A DNA stretch of 64,000 bases from CAVRRZ01 sp963723745 (GTDB taxonomy: Bacteria; Actinomycetota; Actinomycetes; Mycobacteriales; Geodermatophilaceae). Below the pieces are notes generated by a model, which had not been told where the DNA came from, made no database searches, and worked only from the letters and a program-made list of their open reading frames with translations. Below, in pieces: positions 16,738 to 24,649 of this stretch; positions within the stretch are counted from its first letter, which is position 1, and the number at the start of each line of letters is the position of its first letter. The stretch lies in the NCBI GenBank assembly GCA_963723745.1, contig CAVRRZ010000005.1, positions 310,001-374,000 on the forward strand. The letters are read 5' to 3'. A program made the position numbers and the translations under genes.

Positions 16738-17942
16738 TAGAAGTTGCCGCGCCGCTCCTGCTCGCGCTCGATCGCCTCGAAGAGTGCCTTGAAGTTGCCC
16801 TTGCCGAAGCCCAGTGATCCGTGCCGCTCGATCAGCTCGAAGAACACCGTCGGCCGGTCGCCGGTCGGCTTGGTGAAGATCTGCAGCAGGTAGCCGTCCT
16901 CGTCGCGGTCGACCAGGATGCCGCGCTTCTGCAGCTCCTCGATCGGCACCCGCACCTGGCCGATCCGGGCACGCAGCGCCGGGTCCTCGTAGTACGAGCT
17001 CGGGGTCGGGAGGAACTCGACGCCCTCGGCCCGCATCGCGTCCACGGTCTGCACGATGTCGTTGGTCGCCAGGGCGACGTGCTGGGCGCCGGGGCCGCGG
17101 TAGAACTCCAGGTACTCGTCGATCTGCGACTTCTTCTTGCCCGTCGCCGGCTCGTTGAGCGGGAACTTGACCCGGTGGTTGCCGTTGGCGACGACCTTGC
17201 TCATCAGCGCGGAGTAGTCGGTGGCGATGTCGTCGCCGATGAACTCGGCCATGTTCGTGAAGCCCATGACGCGGTTGTAGAAGTCGACCCAGCGGTCCAT
17301 GGCCCCGAGCTCGACGTTGCCGACGACGTGGTCGACGGCCTGGAACAGCCGCTTCGGCGAGCCGGGACGCCGGGCGAAGGTCGACGTCTTCGCGACATAG
17401 CCGGGCAGGTAGGCGCCGGTGTATCGGGAGCGGTCGACCAGCGTGTGCCGGGTGTCGCCGTAGGTGGCGATCGAGGCCAGCCGCACGGTGCCGTGCTCGT
17501 CGCTGACGTCGTGCGGTTCCTCCAGCACGGTGGCGCCCTGCGCCCGGGCGTGCGCGATGCACCGGTCGACGTCGGGCACGGCGAGCGCGATGTCGACGAT
17601 GCCGTCGCCATGGATCCGGTGGTGGTCGACCAGCGGGCTGCCGGGGTCGTACGCACCCTGGACGACGAAGCGCGCGGCGCCCGACCGCAGGACGAACGCG
17701 TGGTGGTCACGGTTGCCGGTCTCGGGACCGGAGTAGGCGACCAGCTCCATGCCGAACGCGGACTGGAAGAAGTGCGCGGTCTGGACGGCGTTGCCGACCA
17801 CCCACACGAGCGCGTCCCAGCCACTGACCGGGAAGGGGTCGGTCGAGGCGTCGTACTCGACGAGGCCGACCAGCTGCTCGAGCTGGTGCAGGTCCAGGCC
17901 GGCGAGTCGTTCGTCGTCGTTGAGGGTCTGCTCGAGGCTCAC
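16737..17942 (-). CDS. hppD: 4-hydroxyphenylpyruvate dioxygenase
   Basis: A 401-residue Fe(II) enzyme converting 4-hydroxyphenylpyruvate to homogentisate. Two VOC modules are present. The N-terminal one starts DALVWVVGNAVQTAHFFQSAFG, here only partly quoted as VVGNAVQTAHFFQ. The C-terminal catalytic module has the three iron ligands in AVDHVVGNV (His), AQHVALATNDI (His) and FFELIERHG (Glu). The C-terminal GFGKGNFKALFEAIE helix, which gates the active site, is intact. The start is GTG 17942, preceded by AGGAGGAG. It is the first gene of hppD-hmgA-fahA and is divergent from an AsnC/Lrp regulator. Confidence 0.94.
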   Translation of the reverse strand: MSLEQTLNDDERLAGLDLHQLEQLVGLVEYDASTDPFPVSGWDALVWVVGNAVQTAHFFQSAFGMELVAYSGPETGNRDHHAFVLRSGAARFVVQGAYDPGSPLVDHHRIHGDGIVDIALAVPDVDRCIAHARAQGATVLEEPHDVSDEHGTVRLASIATYGDTRHTLVDRSRYTGAYLPGYVAKTSTFARRPGSPKRLFQAVDHVVGNVELGAMDRWVDFYNRVMGFTNMAEFIGDDIATDYSALMSKVVANGNHRVKFPLNEPATGKKKSQIDEYLEFYRGPGAQHVALATNDIVQTVDAMRAEGVEFLPTPSSYYEDPALRARIGQVRVPIEELQKRGILVDRDEDGYLLQIFTKPTGDRPTVFFELIERHGSLGFGKGNFKALFEAIEREQERRGNF

Positions 17943-18070
17943 GGGGCGTCTCCTCCTGCGATCGGCGGCGCGGCACGTCGCACCTACTGCAGCAGCGTCC
18001 CCGGGTGCTGCGCAACCGGCTCGCCCGGAGTGGTCATCCTGCGCGGATCCGGCTAGCGGTGAGTGGTCTG

Positions 18071-18090
18071 AGCTGTACAAACTGCACATA
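18071..18090. promoter_or_regulatory. Possible Lrp/AsnC operator in hppD-lrp divergent region
   Basis: The A/T-richer stretch TGTACAAACTGCACATATC lies just upstream of the regulator gene in an otherwise GC-rich spacer (17943-18106). TGTAC and GCACA are imperfect half-sites of the kind bound by AsnC/Lrp proteins. The spacer must also carry the hppD promoter. No clear -35/-10 pair was identified. Confidence 0.3.
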
Positions 18091-18106
18091 TCACCGAGGA
18101 GGATCG

Positions 18107-18607
18107 ATGCAGCTCGACGACCTTGACCTGGCGCTGCTGACCGCCCTGCGCGAGCGGCCGCGCGCCGGCGACCTGGAGCTCTCCCGTCTCACGGGCGTGG
18201 CGCGCGGCACGGTGACCGCTCGGCTCCGCCGACTGGAGCAGGCCGGCGTGATCACCGGCTACGGGCCGGATCTCGACGTCACCGCGGCGGGCTTCGGGGT
18301 GCAGGCGTTCGTCACGCTGGAGATCGCCCAGGGTGCCCTCGAGGCGGTGCAGGCCGACCTCGAGCAGATCCCCGGGGTCCTCGAGGCGCACGCCACCACG
18401 GGCAGCGGCGACGTGCTGTGCCGGGTCGCCGCCGGTTCGCACGAGGCGCTCCAGCAGACCCTGCTGGCCCTGGACCGCTCGCCGTCCGTCGTCCGGTCGA
18501 CCAGCGTCATCGCGCTGTCCTGCCTCGTGCCGTGGCGCACGCTGCCCCTGCTGCGCACCCGCACCACCGGCGGCACCGGCCGGGCCACGCCTGCCGCCGA
18601 ACGGTGA
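18107..18607 (+). CDS. Lrp/AsnC-family transcriptional regulator
   Basis: A 166-residue regulator. An N-terminal helix-turn-helix (about 1-50, DLELSRLTGVARGTVTARLR) is joined to a RAM/Lrp ligand domain (FVTLEIAQGALEAVQADLEQIP, then HATTGSGDVLCRV). ATG 18107 has AGGAGGA directly upstream. Divergent orientation to hppD suggests that it senses tyrosine or phenylalanine (or a ketoacid) and controls the tyrosine operon and itself; that is inference from position. It ends 28 bases from the convergent secreted-protein gene, with a terminator dyad between. Confidence 0.9.
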   Translation: MQLDDLDLALLTALRERPRAGDLELSRLTGVARGTVTARLRRLEQAGVITGYGPDLDVTAAGFGVQAFVTLEIAQGALEAVQADLEQIPGVLEAHATTGSGDVLCRVAAGSHEALQQTLLALDRSPSVVRSTSVIALSCLVPWRTLPLLRTRTTGGTGRATPAAER

Positions 18608-18610
18608 CCG

Positions 18611-18628
18611 GTGGGCTCGCGAGCCCAC
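18611..18628. terminator. Bidirectional terminator dyad
   Basis: GTGGGCTCGCGAGCCCAC is a perfect 18-bp palindrome between the convergent stops of the AsnC gene (18607) and the secreted-protein gene (18635). It lacks a T-tract, as is common in actinobacteria. Confidence 0.55.
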
Positions 18629-18634
18629 CCGCCG

Positions 18635-19306
18635 TCACTTGCCGCGGACGATGGACGAGTAACTCGCCCACACCGTGTCGGTCTCCTTGATGAGCAGTCG
18701 GTACTGGCCGTACTTCGGCGCCACGGAGAGCGTCGCCCGGCCACTGCTGCTCGTGGTGGCAGCCTTGACCCACGTCCAGGTCGACGAACCCGGCGCCAGG
18801 TACATGATCGACACCTTCGCGCCGGCCCGCTTGTACCACTCGGACAGAGTCGGCGAGTACGTGCGCGCGTAGGCGCTGAAGGTGAGCACGCCGTTCTTCC
18901 GCGTCGTCGTGGCGGTGAGGCGTGAGCCCAGCTTCACCGAGATGTAGGCCGTGTTCTGGGTGACGTCGTCGAAGTTGGAATCCCACGCCGACGAAGGCCG
19001 CACCGTGTACCGGGCGGGACCATCCCAGTCGTAGAGGTCCCAACTGTCCGTGGTGCTGCCGTCGAAGATCGCGATGCCGGTCGGGCCGGTCGACGGATGG
19101 ACGATGTCCCACGACGCGTATTGCGTGTCCGAGGCCTGACAGTTGCTCGACAGCCGCAAGGGAACCTCGACGAACTTCTGATCCATGACGATCTTGGTCG
19201 GCGCGACGATCGAGCAGGGACCCGCAGCGGAGGCGACGCCGCCGGTGGGAACCACCACCACCGCACTGGCGACGACAGCGGCAAGGACGACGGACCTCGG
19301 ACGCAT
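18635..19306 (-). CDS. Exported protein of unknown function, paralogue A
   Basis: A 223-residue protein. A Sec signal peptide covers about residues 1-31 (MRPRSVVLAAVVASAVVV, then GGVASAAG). Two Cys residues (GPCSIVAPT and SNCQAS) could form a disulphide. The mature part is rich in Thr, Ser, Trp and Tyr with beta-strand character (WDLYDWDGPARYTV, WTWVKAATTSSSGRATLSV). It aligns throughout with the protein at 19868-20548, sharing SIVAPTK/SVVAPTK, YARTYSPTL/SARTYSPTL and LAPG(S/A)STWTWVKAA. An immunoglobulin-like beta-sandwich fold is plausible. No enzymatic motif seen. Confidence 0.8.
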   Translation of the reverse strand: MRPRSVVLAAVVASAVVVVPTGGVASAAGPCSIVAPTKIVMDQKFVEVPLRLSSNCQASDTQYASWDIVHPSTGPTGIAIFDGSTTDSWDLYDWDGPARYTVRPSSAWDSNFDDVTQNTAYISVKLGSRLTATTTRKNGVLTFSAYARTYSPTLSEWYKRAGAKVSIMYLAPGSSTWTWVKAATTSSSGRATLSVAPKYGQYRLLIKETDTVWASYSSIVRGK

Positions 19307-19451
19307 GGACTCCCTCTCCGGGACGGCGGCCCTCGACGGCCGCGGAACGCTCAGGAGTATGGACCGATCCGGTGAGGATCCGGTCATTCCGCGGAGGGTC
19401 GGACCACGCCGGTCACTCCTGTCCCGCGGGCCGGTACGGCAAGATGATCGG

Positions 19452-19832
19452 ATGCCGTCGACGGATGCGGTCGCCGAGGTGCTCTCGGCCGAGGACCGCC
19501 GGTACCGGGCCATGCTGGATGCCGACCTGGAGACGCTCGACCTCCTGTGCGCCGACGAGCTCAGCTACGCCCACTCCAGCGGGGTCCGCGACACCAAGGA
19601 CGAGTATTTCGCCAAGGTCCGGTCGGGCTACTACGTGTACCGGCGCATCGCGCACCCGGTCGAGCGCGTCGAGGTGGTGGGTGACACCGCGATCGTCGTC
19701 GGGCGGATGACCGCGGACCTCGAGGTGGGCGGCACCCCGAAGACCATCGACAACCTCGCCCTCGCGGTCTGGGTCCGCACCGAGGGTCGCTGGCGGCTGC
19801 TGGCCTACGCCCCCACCCGACTCCCCGACTGA
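19452..19832 (+). CDS. NTF2-like (SnoaL/DUF4440) protein
   Basis: A 126-residue cytoplasmic protein with the pattern of the DUF4440/SnoaL-3 cone fold: an N-terminal helix (EVLSAEDRRYRAMLDADLE), LDLLCADELSYAHSSG, then strands with GDTAIVVGRM and WVRTEGRWRLLAYAPTRL at the end. Members bind small hydrophobic ligands or act as isomerases/dehydratases; the role here is unknown. ATG 19452 was chosen because the upstream reading runs through the divergent signal-peptide gene. It lies between the two paralogous exported-protein genes but on the opposite strand. Confidence 0.78.
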   Translation: MPSTDAVAEVLSAEDRRYRAMLDADLETLDLLCADELSYAHSSGVRDTKDEYFAKVRSGYYVYRRIAHPVERVEVVGDTAIVVGRMTADLEVGGTPKTIDNLALAVWVRTEGRWRLLAYAPTRLPD

Positions 19833-19867
19833 CCGCCCCCGCGTCCGGCCCGGTGGCGCGTGCCGGG

Positions 19868-20548
19868 TCAGGCGCCGGCCACCGCCGGCGAGTAACTCGC
19901 CCAGGTGGTCGGCGTCTCCTTGATCATCAGGCGGTACTGCCCGGCCTTCGGGGCGACGGACTGCGTGACCCGCCCCGTGCTGCTGGTCGCCGCGGCCTTG
20001 ACCCACGTCCAGGTGGAAGCGCCAGGCGCAAGGTGCATGACCGAGACGTTGACCCGGGGTCGCTGGTACCAGCCGCCCAGGGTCGGCGAGTACGTGCGTG
20101 CCGACGCGGTGAAGGTGAGCCGTCCGGCGGTACGCGAGACATTCGTCGTCAGCCGGGAACCGAGTTTGACCGTGGTCAGGGCCGAGTTCTGCGGGATCAG
20201 GTCGGCGACCGCATCGACCGCGGACCAGGGGCGGACGGTGTAGCGCGTCGGTCCCATCCAGTCGTGGAGGTCCCACGTGGTGGTCGTGATCCCCTCGAAG
20301 GTGAGGCCACCGACGACGCCGTCCGAGGGATGCACGACATCCCACGAGGCGTACACGGTGCCGGCCAGGGCGCAGTTGCCGGCCAGCCGGTACGGGACCT
20401 CCACGACGGCCCGGTCGAGGACGACCTTGGTGGGCGCGACGACGGAGCAGGCACCGGCCGCCGAGGCCTCACCGCCGGCGGGGACGACCACCGCGGCCGT
20501 GACCCCGAGGGCGGCCGCCCCGGCGACGAGCAGGTACCGCAGACGCAT
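19868..20548 (-). CDS. Exported protein of unknown function, paralogue B
   Basis: A 226-residue protein with a signal peptide (MRLRYLLVAGAAALGVTAAV, cleavage near ASAAG). It has the same two-Cys pattern and C-terminal beta-rich body as the protein at 18635-19306 (YASWDVVHPSDG versus YASWDIVHPSTG). The pair most likely arose by duplication, with the NTF2-like gene between them. It lies upstream of, but is separate from, the SGNH/LGFP gene. Role unknown; an exported structural or binding protein is more likely than an enzyme, as no catalytic signature is visible. Confidence 0.8.
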   Translation of the reverse strand: MRLRYLLVAGAAALGVTAAVVVPAGGEASAAGACSVVAPTKVVLDRAVVEVPYRLAGNCALAGTVYASWDVVHPSDGVVGGLTFEGITTTTWDLHDWMGPTRYTVRPWSAVDAVADLIPQNSALTTVKLGSRLTTNVSRTAGRLTFTASARTYSPTLGGWYQRPRVNVSVMHLAPGASTWTWVKAAATSSTGRVTQSVAPKAGQYRLMIKETPTTWASYSPAVAGA

Positions 20549-20613
20549 GAGAGGGTCCTTCCGCGCGCGACCCCGGCGGTCGTCGCCCGGCAGAGCATGG
20601 GGACGACGGCGCG

Positions 20614-22128
20614 TCATGTCCAGCGGCCATGCCGATAGGTGAGCGTGCCGCCGCTGAACCGTTGCGACCAGCCCCCGCTGATCGTGCGCTGCGCTGCAAT
20701 CGGGTACCCGTACCGGCTGTAGACGCCGCCGGACCGGACCCAGCGTGCGCGGATGACGCCCGTGACGACGCGGGCGCCGGTGGCGGGAGACCAGTACACG
20801 GAGCCGCCGGTGAAGTTCTGTCCGCAGCCGCCCTTGCGCAGGCCACAGATCGTGTCCGTGGTGGGGAAGCCCATGGAGCCGCTCGGCCCACCCGCTGCCG
20901 CCCAGCGCGAGCGCACCGCTCCCGACACGACCCGCGCTCCGGTGCTGCCGGTCCAGTAGATGGACCCGCCCTGGAAGCGCTGCACGCAGCCGTCGCGCGG
21001 CGCTCCGCAGGCGGGAATGCCGAGGGGGTACCCGAGATCGCCGCCGGCACCGCCCAGGGCGAGGTACTTGTCGAGCATCGGGCCGTCGATCACGTCGCGC
21101 GCGCCTGTCGACGGGGACGAGAACATCCATCCGGCCTCGAATCGCTGCCGGCAACCCCCGTCCGGCAGGTCGCAGGTCTCCGCGGCGACCGGGTAGCCGA
21201 CCCGGCCGAGCTCCGCGTAGTGGCTCCAGGAGCGCGCCACCGTCTCCGACAACCTCTGCACGCCGGTCCCGGGGGTCCAGGTGAGGCCGCCGTGCGCGTA
21301 GAACTGCAGGCAGCCGTCCTGCTTGCGGTGGCAGGACACGGGCCCGATGGGTGGCCCGAGAGGGCCACCCGGCCCGCCGGTGGCCGCGTACTCCTGGGTC
21401 ACCGGGTCGGGCGTGGGCGGATCCTGCGGGGGCGGGTCGGTCCACGCGGGATCGGGGGTGGCGACTCCTTCGACCGGGGGCACCGCGGCCTGGACGAGGG
21501 CGAGCCGTCCCTCGCGACAGGCGGTGAAGGAGGACAGGTGCACGCCGTCGTCCATCACGGCGTCCGGGTGGTCGCGGACGTAGCCGGCCCAGTCGAGGAT
21601 GCGCAGGTTCGGATAGCGGGTCGCCGCACGGACGAGGATGCCGTTGTAGGTGTCGGCCGTCGACTGGAACTCGGGGTTGACGAGGTTGAACCAGAGCACC
21701 GGGCGGCCGGCGGCGCGCTCCATGAACCAGTCGACGTTCGCGCGGTAGCGCGCCGCGCTGACCAACCCGCGCACGTCGTTGGTGCCGAGTCCGACGACCA
21801 GGGTCGAGGCATGCCGGAAGCTGGCGAGTTCCTCGGCGTGCGAGGACTCGGTCATGTACGGCCAGCCCCCGACACCTGAGCTGAGCCGCCGGCGCATTCC
21901 TTCGGTGGTGCCGCCGGCCCACCCGATCATCCCGACCGAGCGGCTGCCCACTCCCAGCGTCGGGCCGCACTGCAGGAACAGCGAGTCGCCCAACCCGAAC
22001 ACCGAGGGGCCCGCCGCCTGCCAGGAGGAAGCCGTCGACGCGTCCTCCGCGGCGGCCGGCGGCGCCGTGGTGGTCAGCAGGGCCAGGACGGCGAGCAACG
22101 ACAGCACGATCCTGAACGAATGGCGCAC
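20614..22128 (-). CDS. Exported SGNH hydrolase with LGFP repeats
   Basis: A 504-residue protein. A signal peptide (about 1-27, LSLLAVLALLTTTAPPAAA) is followed by an SGNH/GDSL esterase domain (about 40-220). Block I is GLGDSLF with the nucleophile Ser, an Asn lies in GLGTNDV, and the C-terminal catalytic pair is in DDGVHLS. A Pro-rich linker (TDPPPQDPPTPDP) leads to about five LGFP-type repeats (LGPPIGPV, VGYPVAAETC, LGYPLGIPAC, MGFPTTDTIC, YGYPIAAQ), each with GG/QxF and a W or Y. LGFP repeats bind the mycolate-type wall or arabinogalactan in known cases. Inference: a wall-anchored esterase/deacetylase. Confidence 0.87.
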   Translation of the reverse strand: MRHSFRIVLSLLAVLALLTTTAPPAAAEDASTASSWQAAGPSVFGLGDSLFLQCGPTLGVGSRSVGMIGWAGGTTEGMRRRLSSGVGGWPYMTESSHAEELASFRHASTLVVGLGTNDVRGLVSAARYRANVDWFMERAAGRPVLWFNLVNPEFQSTADTYNGILVRAATRYPNLRILDWAGYVRDHPDAVMDDGVHLSSFTACREGRLALVQAAVPPVEGVATPDPAWTDPPPQDPPTPDPVTQEYAATGGPGGPLGPPIGPVSCHRKQDGCLQFYAHGGLTWTPGTGVQRLSETVARSWSHYAELGRVGYPVAAETCDLPDGGCRQRFEAGWMFSSPSTGARDVIDGPMLDKYLALGGAGGDLGYPLGIPACGAPRDGCVQRFQGGSIYWTGSTGARVVSGAVRSRWAAAGGPSGSMGFPTTDTICGLRKGGCGQNFTGGSVYWSPATGARVVTGVIRARWVRSGGVYSRYGYPIAAQRTISGGWSQRFSGGTLTYRHGRWT

Positions 22129-22235
22129 CGCCGCTCACTCCCCCGTGCGCGGCACCCCCGGCCACGACCGCAGCGAGTATCGGCGTGACTTCGCATCGTC
22201 ACCAGCAGCCACGCCGACCACGTACGCACCAGCTG

Positions 22236-22880
22236 TCACAGCCACCGCGTGAGCCAGGTGACGGTCCGTTCCACGACCTGGTCCAGCGCTCCGGGCTCCT
22301 CGAACAGGTGGGTCGCGCCCGGCACGACGGTCACCTCGTGCTCTGCGGTCATCCGTGCCGAAGCGGCCCGGTTGACATCGAGCACCTGCCGGTCCTCGCC
22401 GCCCACGAGCAGCAGGGTGGGCGCGCGCACGCGCTCGAGTGCGTCCCCGGCGAGATCGGGACGGCCGCCCCGTGACACGACGGCGCCAACGAGGTCCTGC
22501 CGCTCCGCGGCGGTGACCAGCGCGGCGGCCGCGCCGGTGCTGGCCCCGAAGAGGGCCAGCGCCAGCCCGCGTGTCTCGCGTAGGCCCGCGAGCCCGTCCG
22601 CCGCCCCGGTCAGCCGACCGGCGAGCAACTCGATATCGAACCGGTGCACTCGGGTTCGCCGGTCCACCACCTCCTCGTCGGCGGTCAGCAGGTCGACGAG
22701 GAGGGTCGCGTAACCGGCGGCCTGCAGGTCCGCGGCGACCCGGCGGTTGCGGGGGCTGTGCCGGCTGCTTCCGCTGCCGTGCGCGAAGAGCACGACACCG
22801 CGGGCGGCGTGGGGGACGGCAAGGTCCCCGTCGAGGGCGACCCGGGCCGTCGGGAGGACGACGGTCCGCTCAGCCACCAT
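22236..22880 (-). CDS. Dienelactone hydrolase-like alpha/beta hydrolase
   Basis: A 214-residue alpha/beta hydrolase. VVLFAHGSGSSRHS is the oxyanion-hole HG motif, FGASTGAAAAL carries the nucleophile Ser, GGEDRQV the Asp and GATHLFEEPG the catalytic His. The compact fold with GxSTG and HLFEE matches the 'dienelactone hydrolase-like' phosphoribosyltransferase-associated group seen across actinobacteria. Real substrates are unknown. The 107 bases between it and the SGNH gene start hold no further gene. Confidence 0.82.
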   Translation of the reverse strand: MVAERTVVLPTARVALDGDLAVPHAARGVVLFAHGSGSSRHSPRNRRVAADLQAAGYATLLVDLLTADEEVVDRRTRVHRFDIELLAGRLTGAADGLAGLRETRGLALALFGASTGAAAALVTAAERQDLVGAVVSRGGRPDLAGDALERVRAPTLLLVGGEDRQVLDVNRAASARMTAEHEVTVVPGATHLFEEPGALDQVVERTVTWLTRWL

Positions 22881-22957
22881 GGGGGCTCCGTCTCACGCGC
22901 GCACGGAGGTCGGGCCGGGTGCCCGATGTCGCCGAGGCCCTGGGAAAGGCGCTGGCG

Positions 22958-23347
22958 TCAGCCGAAGAGGTCGCTGAGGAACGACTCCTTCTTGTGCTTC
23001 TTCTGGTAGCCCGAGCCGTGGCGCGAGTCGTACCGCGAGTCGTACCGCGGGTCGTGCGAGCTGCTCTTGCTGCTGCGCACCTGCGAGAGCACCTCGTTCA
23101 CGACCGCGCCGAGCCCGGCGCCGGATGCGATGCCCGATCCGGCACCGGCGTGCTGGTCCTGACGGGGCGGGGCGTCCTTCGGACCGGAGGGCGAGCCGGA
23201 GTGCCAGGCGTTCTCGGCGTCGACGAGCCGCTCGAGCTCACCGCGGTCGAGGAAGATTCCGCGGCAGTCGGTGCACTGGTCGACGTGGACTCCGTTGCGC
23301 TCGTAGGTGCGCATCGAGCCGTGACACTTCGGGCAGGTCAGATCCAT
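22958..23347 (-). CDS. zf-TFIIB domain protein
   Basis: A 129-residue protein with an N-terminal zinc ribbon: CPKCHGSM and CTDCRGIFLDRGELE (two CxxC knuckles at about residues 5-8 and 26-29) followed by a short helix. The C-terminal half is low-complexity: Gly/Ala-rich, then tandem DPRYDSRYDSRHGS and a Lys-rich KKHKKES tail ending in FLSDLFG. The family is widespread and uncharacterised in bacteria; a nucleic-acid or protein-binding role is assumed. ATG 23347 is the only good start before the zinc ribbon. Confidence 0.85.
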   Translation of the reverse strand: MDLTCPKCHGSMRTYERNGVHVDQCTDCRGIFLDRGELERLVDAENAWHSGSPSGPKDAPPRQDQHAGAGSGIASGAGLGAVVNEVLSQVRSSKSSSHDPRYDSRYDSRHGSGYQKKHKKESFLSDLFG

Positions 23348-23391
23348 GCCCGCCCCAACGACGTCGGGTGCTCCTCCGGTTCCCCGGCCGG

Positions 23392-24618
23392 TCAGTTGAG
23401 CGCCAGCAGCCGGATGAACAGCCGCGCCGCCGCGCCGCCCTCCTCCTCCGCCACCGCGCGCGCCGTCGGCACGTCGAGGTCGTCGAGCAGCGCGTCGAGC
23501 ACCGCGTCCGTGCCCGCCGATCCGCCGCCCGGCCGCGCCGCGGCGGCGTAGAGCCGGTCCAAGGCTGCGCCGGCGTCGTCCAGCAGGCCGGAGGTGTAGT
23601 CCCAGGAGTCGGCCCAGGACCGGTCCAGCGCCATCAGCCGGACGGCGGCGGGTGAGCGGCCGGCCAGCAGGTCGCCGATCAGCACGAGGTTCCCGGTCGA
23701 TTTCGCCATCGTGACCCCGCCGAGGCCGACGGCTCCCACGTGCAGGGCCCGCCGGGCGAACGGGACCACCGAGGTGGCCGCCTCGACCATGGCCGCCTGG
23801 TAGGCGTGGTGCGGAAAGGTCAGGTCCAGGCCACCGACGAGGACGTCGACGCTGGAGCCCAGTGCCGCCACGGCCATTGCCGAGCACTCGGCGTGCCAGC
23901 CCGGACGCCCCCAGCCCCACGGGCTGGGCCAGGCCGGATCGGACTCCCCGGACGGCAGCCAGACAGGGACGTCGAACGGGTCCTCGCGCAGCGGGTCGTC
24001 GGGACGGTCGCCGTAGCGGGCGGAGAGCTCCAGGGCGCGCTCCCGGTCCAGCCCGGCACGCGCGGGCACGTCCGCCCCGCGGAAGTACACGGCGCCCTCC
24101 CGCTCGTAGGCCGCGCCGGTCGCCAACAGCGCGGCGGCGAGCTGGCGGACGTGCGGGACGTGGTGCCGTGCGCGTGGCGCGAACGTGGGCCGGTGCACGC
24201 GCAGGGCCTGCATGTCCTGCTCGAAGAGGTACTCCTGGGACAGCGCGAACTCGTCGTAGTGCCGGCCCCGGGCGAGGGCGGCGCGGGTCAGCACGTCGTC
24301 GACGTCGGTCACGTTGCGGCAGGTCGCGACGTCGGCACCGGCGGCCCCGAGCACGGTGGCCAGCACGTCGGCCCACACGAAGGTGGCCGCGTGCCCCAGG
24401 TGCGTGACGTCGTAGGGGGTGATGCCACAGATGTAGATGCGCACGGTGCCGAAGACCGGCAGCGGTTCGCCGTCCAGGCGCAGCGATGCGCTGCGGACCA
24501 GGCAGTCGGCCGCTTCGACCACCCGGCCGGCGCTGCCCACGACGCCCGACCCGGCCGGCGCGTGGGTGGCGGGCATCGCGTCGTGTCCACCTTCGGGGAG
24601 CGCGGCCATGACCGGCAT
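23392..24618 (-). CDS. MshC/cysteinyl-tRNA synthetase-like class I ligase
   Basis: A 408-residue class I aminoacyl-adenylate enzyme. ICGITPYDVTHLGHAAT is the HIGH-region signature with the first zinc-binding Cys, GRPGWHAECSAMA the second Cys motif and FPHHAYQ the His pair. The KMSKS position reads TMAKSTGN. Length, WPSPWGWGRPGWH and ALHVGAVG resemble MshC (cysteine:GlcN-inositol ligase of mycothiol synthesis) more than tRNA synthetases, and there is no anticodon-binding tail. The altered KMSKS loop and HHAY in place of HHE argue for a divergent paralogue rather than the housekeeping MshC. ATG 24618 follows GGGGGAG. Confidence 0.72.
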   Translation of the reverse strand: MPVMAALPEGGHDAMPATHAPAGSGVVGSAGRVVEAADCLVRSASLRLDGEPLPVFGTVRIYICGITPYDVTHLGHAATFVWADVLATVLGAAGADVATCRNVTDVDDVLTRAALARGRHYDEFALSQEYLFEQDMQALRVHRPTFAPRARHHVPHVRQLAAALLATGAAYEREGAVYFRGADVPARAGLDRERALELSARYGDRPDDPLREDPFDVPVWLPSGESDPAWPSPWGWGRPGWHAECSAMAVAALGSSVDVLVGGLDLTFPHHAYQAAMVEAATSVVPFARRALHVGAVGLGGVTMAKSTGNLVLIGDLLAGRSPAAVRLMALDRSWADSWDYTSGLLDDAGAALDRLYAAAARPGGGSAGTDAVLDALLDDLDVPTARAVAEEEGGAAARLFIRLLALN

Positions 24619-24649
24619 CCTGCTCCCCCGGGCCCGTCGGCGGAACCGG

